Source: Bimuria novae-zelandiae CBS 107.79 (taxonomy: Eukaryota > Ascomycota > Dothideomycetes > Pleosporales > Didymosphaeriaceae). Taken from it: a DNA stretch of 64,000 nt. The first letter of the stretch is position 1; the number at the start of each line of letters is the position of its first letter. The notes under the pieces were generated by a model. The model was not told the origin of the DNA. It saw only the letters and a list, made by a program, of their open reading frames with translations, and searched no databases. Position numbers and translations under genes: made by a program. Shown here piece by piece: positions 22,900 to 35,300 of the stretch. The stretch covers positions 167,274 through 231,273 of the forward strand of contig ML976729.1 of assembly GCA_010015655.1 (NCBI GenBank), written 5' to 3'.

Positions 22900-25800
22900 T
22901 TGGGCTTATCCTTAAGTTGGACCTTTGCATTATTTATCTATCTATTATTCTAACTTAAAGGCCTCTATCCTCTGCTGTAGATCCTGCAGGGCAACCTCTT
23001 AATTAGTAATCTTATCTAATATATCTTTAAGTCCTAGCTTATTTAGAAACTTGCTCTATTTATTCACTAGTAGGGCCTTTATAAGTCTATCTGCAACTAT
23101 GTCCTCTGAGCGTTAATAGTCTACCTTAATTTTCCTAAGTGTGACTTCTTGTCTTAGCTAGTAATTGTAGATATCTATATGGCGGAGCTTAGTCTGCAGC
23201 TTTGCGATCTCTTTAGTAACTAGGCAAATAGTTTATTAATTATTGCAGTTAATTATAATTAGGTAATTGCTTATAGCGATCTAGAGCTTCTAGAGTAATC
23301 GTGAAGTGAAAATAGCCTCCTTAGCCACTTATAAAAGCGCTAGAAGTTCGGCCTCTATTATTAATGTAGTGACTATATCTTGCTTACTTGCTTTCCAGGC
23401 AATTAGGCCGCTAAATAGCTTAATAATGTATCCTTGTGAACTTTTGCGATTAAGTGTATTATCTGTAAAGGATGCGTCGCTTGCTACTTCTAGAGTATCT
23501 ACACCCCTAAGCTAAAGACCTAGTAATTTAGTATTAGCAAGATAGAGAAGAACTTAGTTAGTAGCTGCTTAATACTCTTCGCTTAGGTTAGATAAGAATC
23601 GTAATAATCTGGAGCTTGCAAAGGCGATATCTAGTTAAGTTATAACTATAGCATAGAGAATTAATCTAACTTTACGCTAGTATTAATTAATCTTACCCTT
23701 ATTAGCTAGTCCTGTTCTTAGGAGTAATTTAATTAAACCCATCAGGGTATTGTGGCAAATCTTATGGTAATCAATAAGGCGCGATATTTTGTCGATGTAT
23801 AATGCTTATAAAAGCCAGATCTTTCTATTTAAGCGGTCCCTGATAATTTTAATTCCTAGAAACTATTATAGGTCTTTCCCGCTAGTAAGGGTAAATTTAG
23901 TTCTTATCTCTTTAATAGCTACTTTTACTGCAGGCTCGTGATTCTTCTAATAGGCGATAATAAGATTATCTACATAGAAGAAGATGATAATGCCGTCCTT
24001 AATAAGGCAGCATGGCTTATAGGGCACTATTTTAAAGCTAATATCACGGAGCGTTGATGTGAACTCTCTTTACTAGAGTAGTGGAGATATGCGCAGTCTA
24101 TATAGTGCTTTGTGTAGTTTAAGAACTGTGCCTGCTCGCGAGTATCCGCGGGGCATTCTTATATAGATTTCTTTGTCCAGCTTTGCGTGAACAAACGCGT
24201 TTGTAACGTTATGTTAGATAAGCTCTAGGTTAAACCAAGCTACAATCGCTATAAGCATGCGAAAGGATTGTCTTATAAGTATTGTAGCGTAGGTTTCTTA
24301 CGAGGTTAGGTGCCACTATTAATTACCCTGCACTACCAGTCTTGCCTTGCACTTTTGTAGTTAATAGTGTTTATTAAACTTATAGGTGTATACCTACATA
24401 TAGTCGAGGATTTAATGGCCTACTGCCTTTACTGGAGCTGCTGCGACCTCGCTCCAAGACTTCATTTCCTTGTGGCTCTATAGATGGGAACGTTCTGCTT
24501 CCTTCCACATATTATAAAGAGGGTGATCTTCGAGCTTGCTTTAGCATGTAGGTGGCTCTAGAAGCACGCTTTAATGTGGCTTCTTGCCTAATATAATTAT
24601 TTGTTAAAGCTATGCCTTATCGAGAACTTTGCCTTTGTATTTGCCATTACTACTAGCTTTAGTGCCTACTATAAAGGCTGCGGCCCATGCGCTTGTTTGT
24701 AATTGCCCTATTTATAACTTTTAAGGTGGTCTAGCTTAATCGCCTCTTGCTATTAGTTATGCAAGGAGTGTTACTAGTGGCAGTGTTAATAGAGGCGTTA
24801 GATATTCGTACCTAGCTCTTCTGCCTTAATTATACTTAGGAGCGCTTTTAACCTCTTCCTCTAGCGCTTTACTAATTGTCTTATCCTTAAAGAAGGACTC
24901 GGTGGCTTGCTCTTATTAAGGTAAAGAAGGTAGCTTTACTAATTACACCTAGGCTGCTATTTCTTCTAATATATTATGCATAAGGTTGTCTACCAGGTCT
25001 TTAGTTTTGCCTAAAAACATAGTATCCTCGTTAAAAATTACATCGCGAGTACTGATTGTCTTTGCTAGAGAGGGAATCTATATTCTCTAGATATTAGTTA
25101 ATTTGTAGCCAACTAAATAACCTATTTATACTTTAGGATCTAGTCGCTAGAGCTTGCTCTTGCCACGTTTAGTGTTATTAGTTATAGCAAAGGTCTTGCA
25201 GCCATAGGCTTTTAAGTAAGCTTAATTAGGCTTCTTTGGTTAGGTGACAATGCCATTCTAAAAGGCTACTGTTGTAAAGAACACTTTATATAGAGATCGC
25301 CATTGATTAGCGTAGTTCGGCGTTCAATTATATAAGTAGACTATGGCTTAGGTGATCTTAGGCCACATTTACTAAAGTAGGTTAGAGTTAAGTCGTATCG
25401 CGCGCGCTTTCTCCTTAATTATACCCCTTAAGCGTTTAGCTCCTTTATTTTGTGCTTAAGTATCTAGTGCTAAAGGCTCGATCTTAATACCTTGCGCTAA
25501 GCACTACTTCTTAACGTTTGCCTTAATAGAGAAGATCTTATTATTGGATTTAATTACTTTTACTATAATGTTATATTATACTTTCATAAACTATATAAAG
25601 GTGCTAAGTAATTTAATAATTAAGCGTGCTAGGCGGTTATCCTTAAAGTAGTAGTCCTATGCGAAGCTAGAGAATTAGTTAGTAATTAGTATTTGGCTCT
25701 TCTCTCTTGTTAAGCTGTCTGCTTCGTAGTCGTGAAAGTCTATTACGACTCGCTTGCCAGGGCCTTTAGTTCGCTCCCTGGCTTGCCAGCGTATTTGTTA

Positions 25801-27750
25801 TTTTAGTTTTACTTTGCCGCAGGCGTTATATTTAACCGTGGGGAGGCTTTTAATCCTTACTCCCTTAGATTACTGCACGAGGTGTTCGAGGGCCTAAAGG
25901 CCTAAATAGCCTAATTATTAGTACCAGGTCTACGCGTCTGCCTTCTGTGGTCTTTATTTAGTGCGTGTGTTAGTCTTGTGAGTGGCGTGCGTAGTATTAG
26001 TAGGAATACTACCTACTAGCCTTGTTCTATGTTCTAGCACCTACTATCCGTGCAACTCTTAAAGTTCTGCTAGCACAGTATTGTCTCTTCTTTTTAGAGT
26101 TGTTGGGTCTGCCCTTGTGTCCCACCAAAGGCCTTGCCTCTAGAGTAATCGAAACAATATAAGATTATAGAGTAAATTAGGGCAATAGGCAACATTATTT
26201 AGCTATATTATTTAATTACTACTTGCACTCTGTACGTTAAGATGGACAGTCCCGTATTCTTAGATCTATATTTGTGTATTCCCTGCCTATATAAAGTCTC
26301 CTAACGCTAGTGGCCGGTATGAGACGAAGCAATTAATGTTATTAAAGATATGGCAGGTTGTGCCTAAATCAAGTATGGCTAAGCATCGCAATAGGTACGT
26401 GTTTAATTTATTATAGAAGGATGTAGCTTAGAAGCTTACTAGGATTTTAGTAATCTTGCGTCCGTCTAGTCACTTATTATTAGCCTTAGTAATTCGAGTT
26501 AGAGTGGGAGTATGTGATAATTTAATTCTAGGTGTTTAAGACTTTAGTCTTTTCACCTTCCTCATCTCATCTTGTAGATGTAAATCATTTTGGATTCTGT
26601 ATTATACTATATCTGCAAAGCCAGGTTGTGGCCTAAACCACTCTAGTGCATGATCTGGATATGCGTAGAAGCAGTCTTTTAGACTATACCTTTATTTATA
26701 AGTAGGGCATTTTTTGCCTTTAACTATTGTTATATCCTCTATCGAAGACTGCTTGGATATGGTGCTTTAACTAAAGGATCGTTTTTGTCGAGGTCTCCCC
26801 CGTCTACGTTGGTTATTCGTGGAAGATGGCGCGTTTTTGGTAGCGTGAGAGGCGTCCCTGTTAGTGCCTGGGGTGGATGCACCACTAGTAGCGAGAGATA
26901 GCTTACTAGTAGTAAAGGCGCCCCTATGCTATTTGCCCTTAATTAGGTAGAGTATTATTATATATTCTTAGAAGCGTTTTATTATCTCCTTCCTTATTAT
27001 ATCTGCGTCTCGGCGTCTAGTTTCTTAAAAGGACACACCCTAAGTGGGAGCAGCCTTTATAATTACAGTTAAGAAGTCCTTTATAGTATTATAAATTAAT
27101 TATACTTTAGCGATATTATTTATCTTTGCTTCTGTAGCTGCCTAATTATACTTAGTCAGCTAGGTATCCTAGTTTAAGGGTTATCTTATTAGCTTAAGGG
27201 CCTGTAGGTATCGTGCTCTTACTCTATCCCGCTCGTCTTCTTTATCAACGCCTACGGTCTGTGTTAGAGACGTAATCTATTATTAGATTTACTCTCCAGG
27301 CTTGCAGCAGTTGCGTTGCAGGTGTGGTAACATAGTAGATTAGATATAGATAACCACTTTCTTAAGACTTAATCTCTCCTTGCGGTATTCCTTATCCTTT
27401 ATCTTATAGTCTTTAAGCTATATCTTATAGAACTTAATGTCCTCCTTATATACCTTAAGTCCTGAGTTTGATAGCTCTAATAGGCGTATTAGAGGGTTCT
27501 GTTAATCGTCGTCGTTTACGCGGATAATTAGTTAGTAACTCGCTATTTCTGGCGGCGATAGCGGTGTCGGCCTTTTACGTGGGAGTTTAGCTCCATCTGG
27601 GTTAATAATAGGCTATATATCTATTAGTTCGCATCGCGCTTTTAGCTGCAGCAGCCATAGTGTGTAGTTAGTGTAATTAGTTAACATAATTATTAAGTCG
27701 CGAAGTGTTAACAGCGATATTATCCTTTCTTAAGGTTTAGTTAAGGCAGT
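22900..27750 (-). pseudogene. gag-pol: Copia F gag-pol polyprotein, RIP-killed
   Basis: On the minus strand the clearest part is reverse transcriptase, about 24450-23650: KCKARLVVQGN, then AFVHAKLDKEIYIRMPRGYS, LHKALYRL and FYVDNLIIAY (YVDD box with the second Asp changed to Asn, about 23960-23979). RNase H lies to its left (about 22900-23700), integrase to the right (about 25000-26600), and Gag near 26950-27700. TAG and TAA stops occur throughout. This is the ordinary copia order. The product would have copied and inserted the element; the present gene cannot be translated. Confidence 0.82.
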
Positions 27751-27762
27751 AAGACTCTTAAT

Positions 27763-27986
27763 TGTTAGATTTAATAGTGTTCTGTCACTTTAAGATAATG
27801 CAATAATAAGAATTAATAGTTATAATAATTTATTAATAATGTTCGTGTTCTATCTATATCTGGAATGCAAATGTGTGCGAGGCTCCAAATAAGTGCCGCT
27901 ATAGCGCTAGCCCTATTTAGAATAGTATAAAAGAGAGAGTGCTCCAGCCTCATATCCACAACAGATAGAGGCCATATAATCGGACA
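27763..27986 (-). repeat. 5' LTR of copia F
   Basis: 224 bp, starts TGTTAG in plus orientation. More CpA/TpG to TpA changes than its partner. Confidence 0.92.
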
Positions 27987-27991
27987 CCTAG

Positions 27992-29560
27992 CTACGTATT
28001 CCCTATTATCGTGCTAGTGTCGCGGGGGTCTAAGCCCTAAGGGGACTAGCCTGTTTCGAACTTCTACTACCTATGTAGCTTACAGGTAATATTAAAATAT
28101 TAATACTAACTATTCCATTTATAGTGCTTAGCCTAATAGGCTAGAAAGTGCTTATAGTAATTGTTAGGCACGCTGCACTGGCTCTACTTTAGCCTATAGT
28201 ATTCTAAACCTCCTGGAAAATAGGAGGCCCTAACTCTAGCCTTAGAGTGTTATTAGCATCCTTTACGCGTGCATTGCCACTATTTGGCGTATTCATGTCG
28301 TTCCTGTATTGTGATCTGGCGTAGGTATTGTTTTGGGCGCCCCTGTAGTTTCTTCGCTAGCTAGTAGGCGTCCCATGCGTGTGCCCCTTAGACAATCACT
28401 TTTACCTTACACTAAGACAATTAATGTAGCGCACTACTACACATCTAGTAGGTGTCGTTAGCCAGTCTTTAGAAGATCTGGTACTTAGGAAGGGTCTTTT
28501 GTTCCTCTTCCTCTTTTATTAGCTCTAGGATTTCCTGCGTGAGATCCACTCCATTAGCTTCTGTTAGCGTAAGGGTGGCTATAGCCACTCGTAAGAGGTT
28601 AGTTATATTAACCTTAGTCTCTTAATCGTTGCAGTCTTTAGCGAAGTGGCCTAGCTTGCTATATTAGAGGCAAGCTTTATTTTTAAACCTCTATTCTTGC
28701 TTTTCCTGCGAGATGCTGTTCTTGCCCTAATAACTCTTTTTTAGTCTATATAGCTATTTTCCCTTGCTATTCTTCTTTTTGTACCATTAGGCTTTATTAG
28801 TTATAATAATATCTCCGTCCTGGTCTCTTCCTGCGGGCCTAGATTAATTCTTTGTTTTAGTAAGTAGCCTAGTACTATGCTGTTTTTCTAGCTTGCGTTC
28901 GTATAGGCAATTATCTGCTTTAATTATATTATTAATAAGTTCTTCCAGGTCGTCTGCTTTTCCTTAGTGGACCAATTCGTCTTTGACCAATTCTTTTAGT
29001 CCGTTATAGTAGGCAATTATAAGTAGGGCTTCTCCCCATCCTTTAAGTTCTGCCATAATCTGTTTAAACTCTAGTGTATAGAGTACCGCCGATTTCTCCT
29101 GACGTAGGCGCTGGAGGCGTATTTTGGCTTAATGTCCTTTATTAATGGTGCTAAACATTCCTTTTATGGCCTTGCGAAAAGACTCCTAGTCCTTAAAGGC
29201 GTCTTTAGTAGCGTCTAAACTATAATCCTCTAATTTGCTATTCTTAAGAAAATTATTAATTATTAGTCTAGCCTACGCGGCTGCCTTATCTTACATGTTT
29301 ATATAGGTAACTAGGATCTTATCTTATTCCGTATTAAACTTTCCTAGGTTGTAACAGATAAACAGTTCTATCTAGGTTAGGAACATTCCTGGGTAACCCT
29401 TTCCTAAATAGGGTTCGGGCTTCGGGACCTTTAGTTAATGTTTCGCATTTTCCTATTGGCTCATCTTTTCGCTTATCTAGTTAATAATTTCCTGTAACTA
29501 GGCTATCTAAGCCGCTTATTTAATAATTATCTCTTTTAGGGTCTTTTCCTTAGGTGCCAA
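27992..29560 (-). pseudogene. gag: Gypsy D gag
   Basis: Minus-strand frame with a retrotransposon Gag core (for example KLEDYSLDATKDAFKD, FSTINKGH, then ELINNIIKADNCLYERK) and a zinc knuckle at 28631-28672, where C-x2-C-x4-H-x4-C reads CLxYSKLGHFAKDC because the second Cys became Tyr. Between zinc knuckle and copia F lies a poorly conserved spacer. It matches element E gag almost residue for residue. Stops are of the Gln/Trp type. Confidence 0.8.
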
Positions 29561-29611
29561 AGCTATAGTGGTCGAACTAGGTCCTGCTATTGTACCGTAG
29601 GGTAGTTAAAG

Positions 29612-30063
29612 TGTTATAAGGCTCTTACACCTTGTTCTAATCTAGGTTAGGGTAGTAAGGTATTATGGTGCTTTATAAATTATTTAGTAGTATAAGTTAA
29701 TGCGACACTTAGCGCGGCTAGATAATCTAATCTTATAATAAATAAGATAACTATTAGTCTATATAGGAGAACGTACTCGCATAGAAGATATATAAGTTAA
29801 CTACGAGAAAGGAAATAATAATAGAAAAGTTGCCACACTATATACTAGCCTATTCCTTCTTCGTAGTCCCGCTAAGGCCCTGTAGTCCTAGGGACTACGG
29901 TAGTCCCATAGGACTTCCCTTTATACGGGACTTTGTCACGTGACTGCTAACTAAGCTGCCCCGCGCCTTGTTAGGTCCCGTTAACTCTGCTACTTTGTTA
30001 ATAATTACTCTCTTGGCGTAATTATCTGGCTTCTTTATCCTTATGGGGTTCGTGGTCGTAACA
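29612..30063 (-). repeat. 5' LTR of gypsy D
   Basis: 452 bp, more mutated than the left copy on its U5 side but cleaner at 29880-30063. Confidence 0.92.
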
Positions 30064-30319
30064 GTGGGGTGGCGCGTTCGATAACGCGACGCGCTAACTG
30101 CCAAGCTACGATAGTGGAACTAGCGTGCGGTTCCAGCGATGGATTACGCGAAAGCCTCTACGATAATTCTATAATAACCTAAACTATTGCTATGCGTCCT
30201 AATGTACTTACTCCCACGCGATTATGTCTTTTGGTAGGGCTTCGAGCCCCGTGCCATCTATATCGCAATCTTTATCCTAACTACTTCCTCCTACGTGTGT
30301 TAATAACGGCCCTTGCTTT
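30064..30319. other. Spacer between gypsy D and hAT transposase, no gene seen
   Basis: Starts with the GTGGG target copy. It contains a short GC-rich inverted pair (CGCGT/ACGCG near 30075-30090) that looks tRNA-like but does not fold as a tRNA. It is moderately mutated. It may be the 5' untranslated end of the hAT element; no inverted end could be identified. Confidence 0.3.
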
Positions 30320-31833
30320 ACTCCTGCCACCTCTAAAGCCACACTAGACGACGAAACGGATACTTTATAATATAATTTTAATATTAATTAAGAAAATATT
30401 TAGTATAATAGCAAACAGCTTCTAAGAGCTAAAATAAGACCTTATTATAAACGGGTTATTAGCACAAAGATTAAGGAGTTATAGATTTATTAATATAGGA
30501 CAAATCTAGACTATAGCGGAGTACGTTACTTGCTATGTAAGATCTATCACGGAAAGAGAAGCTATTCGATAGCTTTATATACCTTATTAGGAATAGCTTA
30601 CGCAGCGAAGCACCTGCTTTATATTTACTAAATTATATAATTTAGTATGCGTACTCTAAACAAATAGATTTTATTTACTTTAGTAGCTTTATTAATATCC
30701 TCCTTGTCGCGTGCTTTGTTATGACAAGCTAGCCTAGGCTTTTAGCTTGCCTTCCGTTTTAATAAAGTAGCTTAGAAAGCTCGTTTCGTAGACTAGATTA
30801 TCCTTAGAGACGTTACCTTTTAATAAACATCTAGTAAATAACTTTAGTAGCTAATAGTAAATAGTAGTAGTCTTATAAGTTGACTACTTCCTAAGCACTA
30901 TACTATAGTCTTTTTATAAATTTATTAACGCTTTAAACACTAGTTATAGGTTATTTTTAACTTTATTAAGAACGTAAAAAGCTCTAGTTACTTAACCTTT
31001 AATCTATAGACTACTTTAAATAGGTTTAATTATATTAGAATTATTAGCCACTTTATTAATATTACTAGTTAAAAACGAAATATCCTTATTAGACTACTAT
31101 ACCGAGTTAGTTTATATTCCAGTAAGAATATCGCCTCTTATATTAAAGAGGTAATTAATTAATACGAATTAGGCTTAAAGCTTAGGTACTTTATGCTTAA
31201 TAATACTAATAGTAACGACACCTGCCTAAAGACTTTTACTAGATAGTATTTAATAGACGTTAGCCAATGCCGCTTACGTTATATTAGCTATATTATTAAT
31301 CTTTTTATTAGGGCTATTATTTTTAGTATAAATATTAGTAAATTTAAGGTAGAGCTTCGTAGAGTTAGTAATAAATTTAGTTTTAAGATTTAGGCTAAGA
31401 AAGGCGCTATTAGTAGACTTTATAATATTATTATATATATCTACTAAATAGACTAATGATAACAGGTTCTTTAGCGTCTATAATAGAACTTATAGGCGAC
31501 AATGTAATCCTTACTATAAAAGTCTTTATTAATAGTAAAACACGATAGAACTATATTTACATTATAATTAAACGCGATAAGTTTATAACATACTATTATT
31601 TCTTTTTACTTATGTATTATTTAGTACTTAAGCTTTATAGCGCTATTAAGCTTTATTATTCCTGCTAGTAAAAGCCTAAAAATAACCTTAATTGCTATAA
31701 CCTAATAAATAGACTAAGTTAAAATATTTCTATGAGTTCCTAAAGTTGTTATATATCCTTACAAAGACTATAGAGGGTAACGCTAATAAGCTAGATGCTA
31801 AAGGAGACTATAGCGTAGTATAAAAAACCTTTA

Positions 31834-32075
31834 TGTTGGTATCAAACCTGCGCAACACTGCTACGGCTTTCACCGCCATGCAGTTTGCCTGCGGTTTGTT
31901 GCGCAGTTTGCCTGCGGTTTGTTGCGCTAGTCCTGATCAGGCTAGTAAGGAACAAACCACACTCGATAAATACTTCTTACAACAGCCCACCACAATAGAT
32001 CTGTAATCAAGAATTAAATTAATACCACATCGTTGTAACAAAGTCTTGATCTAACAGCCTATTGCTGTATTAACA
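31834..32075 (+). repeat. 5' LTR of copia C
   Basis: 242 bp. Contains a short tandem repeat of GCAGTTTGCCTGCGGTTTGTT (about 31880-31925). Confidence 0.92.
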
Positions 32076-32399
32076 CTGATTAGTGGTTGCTACACTATAG
32101 ATTGGCAAGATATACTGTGTATAGGGAATCTCAGCGCACGTTTTAGGCTGAGTATTCTGGCGATAGAAGCGGTTAGCGCATGCCTCCTCCCCTACCAAGG
32201 CCCAGGATACAGCATCGCTAGTGCGAAGTACAGGTACGACAAGCTCACTGCTATCCTGTATTAGGATCAGCGGCGCCTCGTATTTAAAGGATCTCTCCGC
32301 CTGGATTGTCCCTACCAAGGCTTAGTTCGGAAGGAGATTTGCGTTAACCACGCCAACTCTTGTCAAATTACACCAATTACAGGCCCACATCTAAAACGC

Positions 32400-35300
32400 T
32401 ATTATAAAGTACACCTAAACAAAGGATCGCTCGTGGTACCTAGACAAGATAATCTATAAGGACTAGTACGCTAACTAAGATTTTAATATCGCCAACGCTA
32501 CTATTAATATAGATAAACTTAATACTATAGTTATTAACTAGATAATATAGGTAGAAGAAGATAACATATTCGACCTGTTTTTACTACTTAAGTTTAAGGA
32601 GTATTTCGAGAATTTCACCTGCAATCTCTTTAACAGTATTAATAAGCGTATCTAAAAAGCACTTAAAGAGCTCCTCCGCCAGTAAGACATCTACTTTAAG
32701 TAGGGTAATAGTGACAATCTCCCTAACTAATTCGCAGAACTCCTCACATTGACCGCCGTCCTAAAATGGCCCGCCAAGTATCTTAAGCTTATGAGGCTCT
32801 GCGAAGGCTTTAAGTGCCACCAGATCGTAGATAATAAAGAATAATAGCGGTAGTAGCGAGCTCCGCTAGGTAGAGGATTATTATTATTATTACAACCTAA
32901 ATTTACGCCTGTGCAGAACAACTCTTATTTGCTTATTAATCTTGCTAAGTTATACACGCCGGAGCAGAAGTATTTAGGTGATAAATATAATATCCTTAAG
33001 ACGAAGATTAAGGTGTTCAACGACCTCTACACTAAGATTGGGATTAATAAGGATAAGTAGTACAAAATAGCACTCTCTGTTATGCTTACTGGCTAAGCGC
33101 TTTAGTATTACTACGATTATATTGCTCTTTAGGCGCTTACGCTTACTTATAATATAATGCTTAACAAGCTGCGCACGTACTTCAACACTATATAAGCTTA
33201 CTAGATGTACCTCTAGGAGTGGTATAGCACTACGCTTAAGAGCGTTATAACTACTAACCCTAAGAAAGACCCTATGGAGTGTCTTAAAATAGTTATTAGC
33301 AAGATAAATATGCTCTATTAGGCACTATTACAGGATTAGGGTAAGAGCTATAATTAGTATTTGCTTGCGTAATAGCTCCTTAGCGCATGTCGTGGCATTA
33401 AAGTAACTACTATGGCTTGCTTAAAGCCAGCGACTATATTTAAAGGTGTTGCTGCAGATCTCCGCAACGCAGTTAGCATGTGGTTAAGCTATTATTCTAA
33501 TAGCCAGTTTCTATCGCGAGATGCAGATGAGCAGTATTACACTAATCGCCGCTATATCTATAATAATTAATAAGCTACAGGATTATTAGATAATAACTAC
33601 CATAGCTACTACTATTAAGGTTAAGGCGGATCGCGCGGCAATTAATTTAACAATAATAACTATTAGTTAAACTACTTAGGCAATCGCCGCAACAAGACAT
33701 GCTTTATTTATAAGTAGCCTAAGTGCTGGTTAACTCGACACTTAAAGAAGGAGCGCATAGAGCATCGCCAACGCTATAACTAATACGCTTAAGATAATCC
33801 TAATACCCCGAGCTATAAAGTGTTTCTCGCCGGCTATAAAGGCATAGAGCTTGAAGACAGCAACGGCAGCGACAATAATACTAGTAATAATAATATTAAA
33901 GTATATTTTACTAACTAAGTCTACTTAACTGTATCCTGCGGTAAGGTTAACGGCGACGCTATTATCTCTAGCCTTAATAACGCTGCCGCACTTTATGCAA
34001 TTACAGGCGATGATCCTTATATCTCTAGCAAAGTAAATAAAGATGCTTAACTCTTCTTATTTAATTCACGCTACGGCGCAGATATCTTTTAAGGTATTAT
34101 GCCTAACACTAGTGCAGCCGGTGTCTTAACTACTAGCAAGATATAAGTAAAGGCGCTACAGCTTATCTAACCGTTCGTAGTTATTAATAAGTCTACCGCA
34201 GGACGTTGTTAAATCTAATTTAGAGATAATCTAGAGTGTTTCTCCCTTAGCGACGTTAATATTAGCACACTATTTGGTACGATTACCTTTATAGTAATGC
34301 TAACTAACACACCGTTTCTGCTCTGCTTGAATAATATGGATCATCATGGTATCTTCTTTAATAACGTCGATAATATGCTCGTTTAAGGTGGTAAAGAATT
34401 CCTAATTGTCCGCAAATAGGGACATCCATGGCTCCTGCTTAATAAATAAGAGACTATTATCTACTACTTAACCGAAACTAAGCTGCGCTAGCTTTACTAA
34501 CGCTTTGGCCATCCTACTACTAGATGACTACACAAGATCCTCGGCAAAGCAGGCTATGAAGACGTTAATAAGGACATTATTAATCGCATTAATAAGTACT
34601 GTTACTAGTGTTAAATCTATAGTAAAGCACCTGGCCGTTTCCGCTTTACTGTCTATAATAATATAGACTTTAACTTATGCGTTATTATTAATGTAATGTA
34701 TATTAATTAGAAACCAGTGCTCTACGCAGTTGATGAAGCTATAGCTTTTTAAGCTACTTAATTTATGCCAAATATCCAGGTAAACACTACTTGGGATCTC
34801 CTTCGCGCTATGTGGATTGACATGTACGTTAGTCCTCCCAACGTTATTAAGACAGATGCTGGCAAGAACTTTATTACTAACGAGTTTATTAACAACGCCA
34901 TATTACTCGCGATTAAGGTTAAGGAAGTCCTGGTAGAGGCACATTATTTAATTAGCAAGGTTAAGCGCTATTATGCTCCCATCCGCCGTGCTTATAGGGT
35001 AATCTCTATAGACGTTGGACGCACAACCGCTCCCGAATATATCTTATAGATGGCTGTCAAGGCTGTTAATAACACCGCAGGTCCTAACAGACTTGTCCTG
35101 ACTCTTCTTGTCTTTAGAGCATATCCTCGCCTATTAAAGAAATTACCACCATCGCCATCTATTACCGCCCGCGGCGCTATAGTGCGTAAAGCAATAGCTA
35201 AAGTGCGCAAGATTAAGGCAAAGCGCTAAGTTAATAAGGCTTTTGCAACTCGCAATAGTCCTAACATAACTAATATTTTACTATTACCTATTCTAAGCAG

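Larger units (their letters stand above)
22664..27986 (-). mobile_element. Ty1/copia element F, complete, nested in D
   Basis: Two 224-bp LTRs (22664-22887, 27763-27986) start TGTCAG (TGTTAG in the right copy) and end CGGACA. CCTAG is duplicated outside (22659-22663, 27987-27991). The complement of a polypurine tract, ACCCCCTTAG, lies inside the left LTR, so it reads on the minus strand. It interrupts the gag-to-protease stretch of D. Its left LTR keeps TG/CA at many positions where the right one has TA. Confidence 0.92.
17649..30063 (-). mobile_element. Ty3/gypsy element D, complete, carries nested copia F
   Basis: Two 452-bp LTRs (17649-18100, 29612-30063) have ends TGTTA and TAACA, and GTGGG is duplicated outside (17644-17648, 30064-30068). 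The element reads on the minus strand: a C-rich complement of a polypurine tract (TATCCCCCTCTTTAAGG) lies just inside the left LTR, and gag lies just inside the right LTR. Removing F and its duplication leaves about 7.1 kb, the size of the related element E. D and E share gag, pol and the U5 end of the LTR but differ in U3. Confidence 0.92.

Noticed and set aside
30064..30130. Minus-strand sequence TAGCTTGGCAGTTAGCGCG followed by a CGCGT/ACGCG hairpin looks like a tRNA A box and arm
   Set aside because: The arm spacing and loop size do not fit a tRNA, there is no T arm, and no acceptor stem pairs.
34992..35210. Minus-strand frame of 72 codons overlapping the copia C integrase
   Set aside because: Shadow of the plus-strand integrase frame with VIKTDAGKNF.
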